A stretch of 64,000 nucleotides of DNA from assembly GCF_000716875.1 (NCBI RefSeq), contig NZ_JNWQ01000017.1, forward strand, positions 25,473 to 89,472, in the 5' to 3' direction. The position numbers and the translations under genes are program-made. The notes under the pieces were generated by a model, which was not told the DNA's origin, did not search any database, and worked only from the letters and a program-made list of their open reading frames with translations. Below are positions 17,068 through 24,435 of the stretch, in pieces (positions within the stretch are counted from its first letter, which is position 1; each line of letters opens with the position of its first letter). The stretch comes from Streptomyces novaecaesareae (GTDB taxonomy: Bacteria > Actinomycetota > Actinomycetes > Streptomycetales > Streptomycetaceae).

Positions 17068-18860
17068 CCCCCACCCTGCCGCTGATCATCAGCGAGGAGC
17101 CGGTGCCGAGGGGGCTGTCCGGCCCGGTGAAGTCGCTGAAGCCGAGCGCCGCCGCGGTGTACGCCTCCTACGACGGTGAACTCGCCTGGTTCCAGGGCAA
17201 GCCGCTGACCTGGTCGCAGCAGTTCCTCGGCAGGTACCGGACCAGGTACGAGGTGGACCTCAGCGACCACCGGCGCACCGCGCACCTGAAGAGCTGGCCG
17301 CTGCCCTCCCAGGACCAGGCCCACTGCTTCGACGCCGTCGTGGACGTCGGCTTCCGCGTCCACGACCCGGTCGAGGTGGTCCGGCGGAACGTGACCGACG
17401 CCCTGGTCGTGGTCTACGGGCACATCGCCGCCGTGCTCCGGACGATCGCCCGCGGCTTCCCGATCCACCAGGCCGCCCTGGCCGAGCACCGGATGAACCA
17501 GGACTGCGCCCGGGAGATGGTGCTGGCGGAGGGCATCACCATCTACCGCTGCGTGGTCGACCTGCGCCCCGACGAGGCGGCGCGCGACTACATCGCCAGC
17601 CTGACCAGGGCGGACCGTGAGCTGCGGCTGGCCGAATCGGCGCAGCTGCGGGCCGAGGCCGAGGCCCGGGGCGAGCAGGTGGTCGACCGGATCAGGCTGG
17701 ACGGCCGGCTCGCCCGGGAGAAGCAGGAGCAGGCGGTGAAGCTGGAACTGCAGGCGGAGCGGCGCCGGCTCCTGGGAGAGGGCGACCTCGACATCGGCGG
17801 TCTGATCCGGCTGTTCGTGCTGGAGCACCCGGACCGGATCGCCGAGGCGGTCGAGATGCGCAGCCGCTGGGAGACCTCGCTCGTCGGCCGGCAGGAGCAG
17901 TTCGACGAACGCTCGGTCGAGGTCTTCAAGTTCATGGTCGCGAACGACCTCATCCAGCCGGCCGACGTCGAGGTGATCCGGCAGCAGGCGCTGCACCGGG
18001 TGCACGGCGCGACGCTGGCGGGCGGGGCGGCCACGGCGCTGCCGCCCGTACGGTGGGGCGGTTCGGCCGGCTCCTCGGGGCCGTCCGCGCCGCTCGGGCC
18101 GCCTGGGCCGGTCGGGCCGGTCACGCCGTCCGGGCCGGTCGGGCCGTCCGCGCTGGTGGGGACGGTGGTCGCGGACGCCCAGGGGAGCGGCCCGGCGAAC
18201 GGGGTGCTCCCGGTCTACCTCCTGATCGACGAGTCGGCGGCCGTCGCGGGCTGCCTCGACGGCCTCAACAACGCGCTGCGCGGCCTGCATTCGGCCCTGC
18301 TGACCCCGCCGGAGACGGCCACCGGGCTGCGGATGTCGGTGCTCGGCGCGGCCGGGGACACCACGGCGCACCTGCCGATGTCGTCGGTCGAGTGGACCAC
18401 CGTGATGCCGGAGCTGACGGTGCGCTCCGGCGCCCGGCACGACCTGGCGTTCGAGCGGCTGCGCACGCTCGTCCCGGAGGACCTGGCGCGGCTCAAGGCC
18501 GAGCACCGGGTGGTCCACCGCCCGGTGCTGTTCGTGCTGTTCGGCGGGGTCTGCGAGGAGGGCGTGCGGTGGCGGGAGACGGTCAGGGCGCTGACCGACC
18601 CGGTGGCCAACCCTCGCCACCCGACGATCATCTCGGTGGGCATCGGCCGGGCGGACGAGGCGGAGATCCGCGCCATCGCCCGCTACCCGGAACTCGCCTT
18701 CCTCGCCGAGCCCGGGCTCGACCTGGCCACCGCCGCCGAGCGGTTCGCCTCGCTGCTGCGCGACTCCGTGCTGTACCTGAGCCGCGGCCTGGCGGGCGGC
18801 CGGCCCGACCTGTTCATCGAGTGCCCGCCCGGTCTGCGCCGGCTCGGCGGCACCGGCTGA
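17064..18860 (+). CDS. SPFH/Band 7-like domain fused to a von Willebrand A domain
   Basis: 598 residues. The N-terminal 250 or so look like an SPFH/prohibitin-type domain: a beta-rich start, then long charged coiled-coil helices rich in Ala, Glu and Arg (about 175-245). There is no membrane anchor. A Gly/Pro/Ser linker (about 330-375) leads to a vWA domain starting YLLIDESAAV. Its metal-binding DxSxS motif is altered to D389-E-S-A-A, so the last Ser is lost and metal binding may be weakened. It overlaps the NTPase stop (ATGA). It could scaffold a ring or membrane-microdomain assembly for the downstream TerY-kinase-phosphatase module; this is an inference. Confidence 0.65.
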   Translation: MTPTLPLIISEEPVPRGLSGPVKSLKPSAAAVYASYDGELAWFQGKPLTWSQQFLGRYRTRYEVDLSDHRRTAHLKSWPLPSQDQAHCFDAVVDVGFRVHDPVEVVRRNVTDALVVVYGHIAAVLRTIARGFPIHQAALAEHRMNQDCAREMVLAEGITIYRCVVDLRPDEAARDYIASLTRADRELRLAESAQLRAEAEARGEQVVDRIRLDGRLAREKQEQAVKLELQAERRRLLGEGDLDIGGLIRLFVLEHPDRIAEAVEMRSRWETSLVGRQEQFDERSVEVFKFMVANDLIQPADVEVIRQQALHRVHGATLAGGAATALPPVRWGGSAGSSGPSAPLGPPGPVGPVTPSGPVGPSALVGTVVADAQGSGPANGVLPVYLLIDESAAVAGCLDGLNNALRGLHSALLTPPETATGLRMSVLGAAGDTTAHLPMSSVEWTTVMPELTVRSGARHDLAFERLRTLVPEDLARLKAEHRVVHRPVLFVLFGGVCEEGVRWRETVRALTDPVANPRHPTIISVGIGRADEAEIRAIARYPELAFLAEPGLDLATAAERFASLLRDSVLYLSRGLAGGRPDLFIECPPGLRRLGGTG

Positions 18861-18908
18861 GCCACACCCCCACCCGACGGCTGAACCCGACGAAAGGCAC
18901 TACCGACC

Positions 18909-19592
18909 ATGGCGGACAACCGTGGCAACCTCATCCCGATGTACGTGGTGGCGGACGAGTCCGGCTCGATGACACCCGTCCTCGGCGAACTCAACGCCGG
19001 ACTGGCCTCGCTGCACCGTGCGCTGCTGGCCGAACCGATGGCGGCGGCGAAGGTGAGATTCTCCGTCCTCGGCTTCTCCAACGGGGTCGACGTCCGGATG
19101 AGCCTGGCCGACCTGCGGCAGGAGGACGAGCTGCCGGTGCTGTCCAGCACCGGCGGCGGGACGAGCTACCGGGCCGTGTTCACGGCGCTGCTCACCCGCA
19201 TCCCGCAGGACGTGCAGGAGCTGAAGAGGGCCGGGTACACCGTCTACCGGCCCGCCGTGTTCTTCCTGAGCGACGGTCAGCCCAACAGCAACGAGGACTG
19301 GGCGAGCGTGCACCGGCAGCTGACCGACCGCTCCCGGCGGGACGGCGTGGCACCGAACATCGCGGCCTTCGGCATCGGTGCCGCCGACGCGTCCACGATC
19401 CTGAACGTCGCCACCGACCAGAACTACGCCTTCGTGCAGATCCCGGGCGCCGACATCGGCGCGGCGATCACCAAGTTCTGCTCGGCGCTGACCACGAGCA
19501 TCGTGGCGTCCGGGATGTCGCTCGCCGCGGGGAACGCGGAACTGGTGGTGGACAAGCCGGAGGGCTTCCGCATGGCGATCGACGTGGTGTGA
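18909..19592 (+). CDS. TerY-like von Willebrand factor A protein
   Basis: 227 residues, essentially a single vWA domain with an intact metal-ion-dependent adhesion site: DESGS at 16-20, the Thr at 85 within GGGTSYRAV and D122 in FLSDGQPN. It closely resembles TerY proteins, which accompany a PP2C phosphatase and a protein kinase in 'TerY-P' modules linked to stress, tellurite-type resistance and phage response. The next two genes encode exactly those partners. Start ATG follows AAAGG, 48 bases after the preceding stop; its own stop overlaps the phosphatase start. It probably acts as a metal-dependent protein-interaction hub. Confidence 0.88.
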   Translation: MADNRGNLIPMYVVADESGSMTPVLGELNAGLASLHRALLAEPMAAAKVRFSVLGFSNGVDVRMSLADLRQEDELPVLSSTGGGTSYRAVFTALLTRIPQDVQELKRAGYTVYRPAVFFLSDGQPNSNEDWASVHRQLTDRSRRDGVAPNIAAFGIGAADASTILNVATDQNYAFVQIPGADIGAAITKFCSALTTSIVASGMSLAAGNAELVVDKPEGFRMAIDVV

Positions 19593-20692
19593 CGGTGGGC
19601 CCCGAGCACCGCGCGGCCGGCCCCGACGGCCGGGCCGCGCTGCCGCCCGTGTCCCCGCCCGCCCGGCGCCCGCCGGCGCTGCCGCCCGCGCAGCCGCCGC
19701 CGCAGGGCGGTCCGGGCCCGGCGGGTTTCCTGCCCTCCCCGGTCCGGTCGTCGCACCCCTCGGCGCTGCCCGGCCGTCCGGTCGGCGACTCGGTGTACGC
19801 GGTGCCCGGCTCGTGCTGGGCGCCGGTCGAACTGGACCGCCCGGTGGACCGGTTCGAGCCCAAGCCGCCGTCCGGGTCCTCGTACCGGCCGGACACGGTC
19901 TTCGACGGCTGGTCCGGCGAGCACGTGCGGGTCCGGCTCGCCTCCGTCCGGGGCTACGCGCACCGGGGCAACGGGCGGCCGCGGGAGGACGACATCGCGG
20001 TCGGGCTGCACGGCTCCGGGACGCTGGTGTTCGCCGTCGCGGACGGCGTCTCCGGCGCCGAGCAGTCGCACCTGGGCGCCACCCTCGCCTGCCGGACGGC
20101 GGTGGACACGGTGACCAGACAGCTGGACGCGGGCTGCCGCCCGGACCGGCTCGACTGGGCCACGGTGCTCAACCACGCCGCCTACCAGCTGGTCGCGCAG
20201 ACGGCGAAGATCCTCGGCCTGTCCCGGGAGGACGCGGCGGCGGCCGAGCGCCTGATGGCCACCACGCTGGTGACGGGGGTGGCGGTGCCCGTCTCGCTGG
20301 GGCTGGACGTCCACCTGGTCTCCGCCGGGGACTCGGGGGCCTGGCTGCTGTCGGCGGGCGGCCGGTTCATGTCGGTGATCCGCGAACCCGTCGGCGCTGG
20401 CGAGCCGGTGGCGTCCTCGGCGGTGGTGGCGCTGCCCCGGGTGCCCTCCGACGTCCGGGTGCACACCGTCCTGGTGTCCGGCTCGGACCGGCTGCTGATC
20501 GGCACGGACGGCTTCGGCGGCCCGCTCGGCGACGGCACCGGCCCGGTCGGCCGCCTCTTCGCCGAGCACCTGGCGCCCTCGCTGGAACCGCGCGGGCTCG
20601 CCCACCTGCTGGACTTCTCCCGGGAGACCTTCGACGACGACCGCACCCTGCTCGTCGTCTGGCCCGCCTCCGCCGTGGAGGCCCTGCCGTGA
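19589..20692 (+). CDS. PP2C-family protein phosphatase
   Basis: 367 residues. A Pro-rich N-terminal stretch of about 120 residues has no recognisable fold. The PP2C domain then shows the metal-binding motifs in order: REDDIAVG, FAVADGVSGAEQS, AGDSGAWLL, GTDGFGGPLGD and the final DDDRTLLVV. It should remove phosphate from Ser/Thr, most likely on proteins phosphorylated by the kinase encoded next. The GTG start at 19589 overlaps the TerY stop (GTGA); a second GTG two codons later is possible. It is the middle member of the TerY-phosphatase-kinase triad. Confidence 0.88.
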   Translation: MTVGPEHRAAGPDGRAALPPVSPPARRPPALPPAQPPPQGGPGPAGFLPSPVRSSHPSALPGRPVGDSVYAVPGSCWAPVELDRPVDRFEPKPPSGSSYRPDTVFDGWSGEHVRVRLASVRGYAHRGNGRPREDDIAVGLHGSGTLVFAVADGVSGAEQSHLGATLACRTAVDTVTRQLDAGCRPDRLDWATVLNHAAYQLVAQTAKILGLSREDAAAAERLMATTLVTGVAVPVSLGLDVHLVSAGDSGAWLLSAGGRFMSVIREPVGAGEPVASSAVVALPRVPSDVRVHTVLVSGSDRLLIGTDGFGGPLGDGTGPVGRLFAEHLAPSLEPRGLAHLLDFSRETFDDDRTLLVVWPASAVEALP

Positions 20693-22323
20693 CGAAGGTC
20701 CGGGTCGAGCGGCTGACCAGGGGCGACAAGCTCGGCCAGGGCGGCCAGGGCACCGTCTGGGCGCTGCCCGGCCGGAAGATCAACGGCGAGTGGCCGATGG
20801 CGTACAAGGAGTACTCCGCCGTCTGCCGGGACGAGCTGGACGGCCCGGCCCTGGACGCGATGGTGGAGTTCGTGCCCGGGCTGCCGCCCGAGACGGGGCT
20901 CTGGCTGTGCGAGCGGCTGGCCTGGCCGGCAGCCGTCGTGCTGGACGACCGGGGCCGCTGCGGCATCCTGATGCGCCTGGTGCCGGACAGCTTCTTCATC
21001 GACTCGCCGCAGGCCGGGCGCAACCTCGCCGGCTTCCAGTTCCTGCTCAACGGCGAGGGCTATCTGCGCCGGGTCGGGATCTCGATCACCGACGAGCAGC
21101 GGCTCCAGCTGCTGCTCGACCTCTCCCGGACGCTCGCTGGTCTGCACCGGCTGGGCGTCGTGGTGGGCGACCTCTCGCCGAAGAACGTGCTGTTCCGGCT
21201 GGGGGCGGAACCGAGTTGCTTCCTGATCGACTGCGACGCGATGCGGGTCGACGGCCGGGACGCCCTCGACCAGCGGGAGACCCCGGACTGGAGCCTGCCG
21301 CAGGGCGAGCCGCTGGCGACCGGGCGCGGGGACTCGTACAAGTTCGGCCTGCTGGTGGTCCGGCTGCTCGCCGGGGAGCAGGACAGCCGGGACACCGGGG
21401 CGGTCGGGGCGCTCTCGCCGGACCTCGGCCGGCTCGCCGCCGCGGCGCTCGGCACGGACCCGCGAGGCAGGCCCGAACTCGCCGACTGGGAAAGGCCGTT
21501 GCTGCGGGCGATCGAGGAGCTGCGGAAGCCGTCGGCGCCCGACCCGGACGAGGTGACGGCGTGGATCAGGGCGACGCTGGCGGCGGACGCGCAGAACCCG
21601 GCGCCCGACCGGCGGGCGCCGGACGCCGTCCCCGCCTCGCCCGCCGCCACCCCGCCCGGGCCGGGCCGGGTGCTGGCGGCGGTGGTGGTCGCCGGGCTGC
21701 TCGTGTGGGCCGGCTTCAAGGGGGTGTCGGCGCTCGGGGACGACTCCGGCGCCGACTCCTCCTCGACCGGGTCGTCGCCGACCGCCGTCTCCACGTACTG
21801 GACGACCCAGAACGGGAGCAGCGGCACCGGCGGGGGCGGTACGACCGGTGGCAGCGGCGTCGCCGCGGTCGATCCGGTGAACCAGGCGAAGGCCATCGAC
21901 ATCCTGCTGAACCGGAACGACGGGACGCGCAAGGTCGTCACCTCCGCGGTCGAGGCCGCGGACGGCTGCGGGAGCGCGGTGGACGTCAGGTACCGGGCCT
22001 CCCAGCTCCGCCAGGCGGCGGCCGGCCGGGACTCCCTGGTCACCCGGCTGCAGGGGGTCGACACCTCGGCGCTGCCGGGCGGCGTGGACCTGGCGGCCCA
22101 GCTGTCCTCGGCCTGGAAGGCCTCCGCCGCGGCCGACCGGGCGTTCGCGCGGTGGGCGGACGACGTGGCCGGCTGCGACGGCAACGCGCCGCACACCGCG
22201 GACTGGAACGAGGCGTACAGCCAGAGCCAGGTGGCGACCGCCGCCAAGAAGGCCTTCGCCGCCGCCTGGAACCCGCTGGCGGACCGCTACGGGCTGGCCC
22301 ACTGCGACCCGGACGCCATCTGA
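20689..22323 (+). CDS. Atypical membrane Ser/Thr protein kinase
   Basis: 544 residues. The kinase domain (about 5-260) has a glycine-rich loop GQGGQGTVW (16-24), the ATP-anchoring Lys in AYKEY (K40), a catalytic loop GDLSPKN (D161, N166) in place of HRDxxxxN, and DCD (181-183) in place of DFG. All key catalytic and metal ligands are kept in non-standard contexts. One transmembrane segment lies at about 325-345. A Ser/Thr/Gly linker and a predicted extracytoplasmic helical domain of about 150 residues with four cysteines follow. The GTG start overlaps the phosphatase stop. Last gene of the operon; its stop is 20 bases from the convergent Crp/Fnr-type gene. Confidence 0.85.
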   Translation: MTKVRVERLTRGDKLGQGGQGTVWALPGRKINGEWPMAYKEYSAVCRDELDGPALDAMVEFVPGLPPETGLWLCERLAWPAAVVLDDRGRCGILMRLVPDSFFIDSPQAGRNLAGFQFLLNGEGYLRRVGISITDEQRLQLLLDLSRTLAGLHRLGVVVGDLSPKNVLFRLGAEPSCFLIDCDAMRVDGRDALDQRETPDWSLPQGEPLATGRGDSYKFGLLVVRLLAGEQDSRDTGAVGALSPDLGRLAAAALGTDPRGRPELADWERPLLRAIEELRKPSAPDPDEVTAWIRATLAADAQNPAPDRRAPDAVPASPAATPPGPGRVLAAVVVAGLLVWAGFKGVSALGDDSGADSSSTGSSPTAVSTYWTTQNGSSGTGGGGTTGGSGVAAVDPVNQAKAIDILLNRNDGTRKVVTSAVEAADGCGSAVDVRYRASQLRQAAAGRDSLVTRLQGVDTSALPGGVDLAAQLSSAWKASAAADRAFARWADDVAGCDGNAPHTADWNEAYSQSQVATAAKKAFAAAWNPLADRYGLAHCDPDAI

Positions 22324-22343
22324 ACGCTGAACACCGAACCCCG

Positions 22344-23054
22344 CTAAGGCGGCAGCCGGCCCTCGGTGCGAGCCAGTTTCTCCAGCTCCGCCGGGTGGAG
22401 CAGCTCGATCACCCGGCGCCCGGTGCGCAGCCAGCCGGCGTCCCGCCACTCCTCCAGCAGCCGGTTGACGGTCCGCCGGGAGCTGAGCACCAGGCCGGCC
22501 AGGTCGTCCTGGGACAGCGGCAGGGAGATCCTGACCTCGCCGGTGGGCGCCGAGTCGCCGTAGCGTTCGGCGAGTTCCAGCAGGAGGGCGGCCAGGCGGG
22601 GGCGGACGACGGCGGAACCGGTGGCCGCCCGCTGCTGGTCGGCGTCCCGCAGCCGGCCGGAGAGCACCTGCTGGAGGGCCTGTGCGACGGCGGGGTTGGC
22701 GTGCTTGATGGCGCCGAAGCGGCTGAGCGGGATGTGCAGCGCGGTGACGTCGGTCAGTGCGTGCAGGGTGGCCGACCGTGCGCCGCCGTCGAGGCCGGCC
22801 TGTTCGCCGAGCAGGTCGCCGTCGCCCCGGATGGCGAGGATCGCGCGGTAGCCGGCGCCCGACTCCACCAGGACCTTGACGCAGCCGCGCTCGATCACCA
22901 GCAGGTGGTCGGAGTGCTCGTACTGCTGGAGCAGGGAGCCGCCCGCCGGGTAGTGGACCCGGCGGGCGACGGCGGCCAGTTCGGCCCGGGCCGGGGCGTC
23001 GAGCAACCGCCAGAACGGAACGCGTCCGCCCGACGCCGGTCCGGCCGGTCTCAT
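22344..23054 (-). CDS. Crp/Fnr-family cyclic-nucleotide-sensing regulator
   Basis: 236 residues. The N-terminal cNMP-binding beta-roll (about 25-130) includes RGDGDLLGEQAGLDGGARSATLHA, in the position of the phosphate-binding cassette. A long dimerisation helix follows, then a winged HTH near the C-terminus (LSQDDLAGLVLSSRRTVNRLL). There is no cysteine cluster of the Fnr iron-sulphur type, so a nucleotide ligand is more likely than oxygen. Its start overlaps the stop of the Pycsar-type effector gene (ATGA), so the two are co-expressed. It lies tail to tail with the six-gene signalling operon and could sense a nucleotide made by that operon's cyclase. Confidence 0.87.
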   Translation of the reverse strand: MRPAGPASGGRVPFWRLLDAPARAELAAVARRVHYPAGGSLLQQYEHSDHLLVIERGCVKVLVESGAGYRAILAIRGDGDLLGEQAGLDGGARSATLHALTDVTALHIPLSRFGAIKHANPAVAQALQQVLSGRLRDADQQRAATGSAVVRPRLAALLLELAERYGDSAPTGEVRISLPLSQDDLAGLVLSSRRTVNRLLEEWRDAGWLRTGRRVIELLHPAELEKLARTEGRLPP

Positions 23055-23542
23055 CCCAGCAGCCCCGCCAGTGCGACCAGCCCGCAGCCGGCGACGGCGA
23101 GCAGGAGGGACTGTCGCACCCGGCGGTCCTTTATCCAGATGATCCGGCTCATCTCCACCAACTGCCGGCTGAGCAGGGGGAGCAGGTCCGCGCCGTCCAG
23201 CTCGGTGGCGAGCCGGTCGGGCGTCCAGTGCCGGAGCTGGCCGTAGTAGACGAAGTTGGGCGGGTCGCTCTCCTGCTTGCCCCCGCCGCGCGGCACGACC
23301 ACCGACACGGCGGCGACGGCGGCCAGCGCGAGGACGGCCACGCCGAGCCAGAAGGCCGTCGCGGGCAGGGCGCCGGAGGTGCGGCCCAGGGAGGTGCCGG
23401 TGCCGGACAGGGCGACGATCGCGCCCAGCGCGGCGGATTCGATGGTGAGGGCGAAGGAGGCCTTGGAGTCGACCCTGCCGGTCACCTCGGTCAGCGAACC
23501 ATGGATCTGCCAGGCGGTTTTGACTGCTTCTTCGTTCGACAC
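23051..23542 (-). CDS. Pycsar-system effector family membrane protein
   Basis: 163 residues. The N-terminal motif RVDSKASFALTIESAALGAI and the near-C-terminal SRIIWIKDRRVRQSLLLAVAG match the pattern of PycTM (Pycsar effector, DUF5706-type) proteins: a D-x-K-A-S helix at the first membrane segment, a central hydrophobic segment (about 61-83) and a final membrane helix preceded by basic residues. In Pycsar defence, a cyclic pyrimidine nucleotide made by a dedicated cyclase triggers such proteins to damage the membrane and stop phage growth. The GTG start at 23540-23542 follows GGGGGG. It is co-transcribed with the Crp/Fnr-type gene. Confidence 0.75.
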   Translation of the reverse strand: MSNEEAVKTAWQIHGSLTEVTGRVDSKASFALTIESAALGAIVALSGTGTSLGRTSGALPATAFWLGVAVLALAAVAAVSVVVPRGGGKQESDPPNFVYYGQLRHWTPDRLATELDGADLLPLLSRQLVEMSRIIWIKDRRVRQSLLLAVAGCGLVALAGLLG

Positions 23543-23714
23543 AGGCCCCCCGGACGACCGTTCTGGACGGTTCCCGGATCGCCGGTTTCGGCCCCCGGGC
23601 TCCCGCCGCTCCAGCATATCCACGCGGTGCCCACCGGGGGCCCGGATTGCCGTGGAGCGGTCCCGAACTCGCCTTTCCCGTGGGGGAGGTGGGGCCGGTG
23701 GGGCGCCGTCCGGA

Positions 23715-24335
23715 TCAGGCCCCGGGGCCGCCGGCGGCCGCCGGCGGGGCGAGGGCGCGCAGCGCGGCGTCGACGAGGAGGTCGGCGTGTTCGTGGGTGA
23801 GCGGGCCGAGGCGGTACTGCCAGCGGTAGTAGAGCGGGCCGTAGAGGAGTTCGACGGCCAGGTCGAGGTCGGCGTCGGCGGCGATCTGGCCGGCCTCGCG
23901 GGCGCTGCGGAGGCGGTCGCGGGTGACCTCCAGCAGGGGGTCCAGCAGGCGGGTGCGGTACTCGGCGTGCAGCGCCGGGTCGTTGAGGATCTCGGCGATG
24001 ATGGCGCGGTAGGTGCGGTCGGCGCCCGGGTCGGTGAGTTCGTCGCTGGTGGGGCGCAGGACGGCCCGGAGGTCGGCGGCGAGGTCGCCGGTGTCGGGCA
24101 GTGCGAGGCCGCCGTCGTGTTCGCCGGCGGCGAGGAAGGCGTCGAAGACGACCGCCCCCTTCGAGGGCCACCAGCGGTAGATGGTCTGCTTGCCGACGCC
24201 GGCCCGGGCGGCGATCGCCTCGATGGTGAGTCTGCCGTAGCCGACTTCGGTGACGAGCTCGGCGGCCGCGGTGAGGACGGCGGTGCGCGAGCGCTCGCTG
24301 CGGCGGGCGGGGTCGGGGGCGGTTCTGGATGCCAT
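23715..24335 (-). CDS. TetR/AcrR-family regulator
   Basis: 206 residues. The N-terminal HTH (about 15-62) has the pattern AAAELVTEVGYGRLTIEAIAARAGVGKQTIYRWWPSKGAV, split here only for description. The C-terminal part is a helical ligand-binding domain. It is divergent from a macrolide-type glycosyltransferase gene, and the 100-base space between them holds strong inverted repeats, the usual arrangement for a drug-responsive repressor controlling its neighbour and itself. The ligand is probably the glycosyltransferase substrate; this is an inference. Confidence 0.9.
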   Translation of the reverse strand: MASRTAPDPARRSERSRTAVLTAAAELVTEVGYGRLTIEAIAARAGVGKQTIYRWWPSKGAVVFDAFLAAGEHDGGLALPDTGDLAADLRAVLRPTSDELTDPGADRTYRAIIAEILNDPALHAEYRTRLLDPLLEVTRDRLRSAREAGQIAADADLDLAVELLYGPLYYRWQYRLGPLTHEHADLLVDAALRALAPPAAAGGPGA

Positions 24336-24358
24336 GGAGAAAATCCTATGCGAAGCAG

Positions 24359-24413
24359 CGAGACGAGACGTATTGTCTTCCCGAGATGTCGCGAGACGCT
24401 ACGTCTCGTCTCG
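24359..24413. promoter_or_regulatory. TetR-type operator region
   Basis: CGAGACGAGACGTA at 24359-24372 is perfectly inverted at 24400-24413. Inside the second arm is a tighter palindrome, GAGACG-CTA-CGTCTC, at 24393-24407. Both lie between the divergent TetR and glycosyltransferase genes. Confidence 0.65.
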
Positions 24414-24435
24414 GCCGCTATCCCCGGAGGTGCCC

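Noticed and set aside
14673..18860. 1395-codon plus-strand frame across the NTPase and SPFH-vWA genes
   Set aside because: Its first two-thirds are Arg/Pro-rich shadow of the NTPase frame; the real gene begins at the ATG at 17064 that overlaps the NTPase stop.
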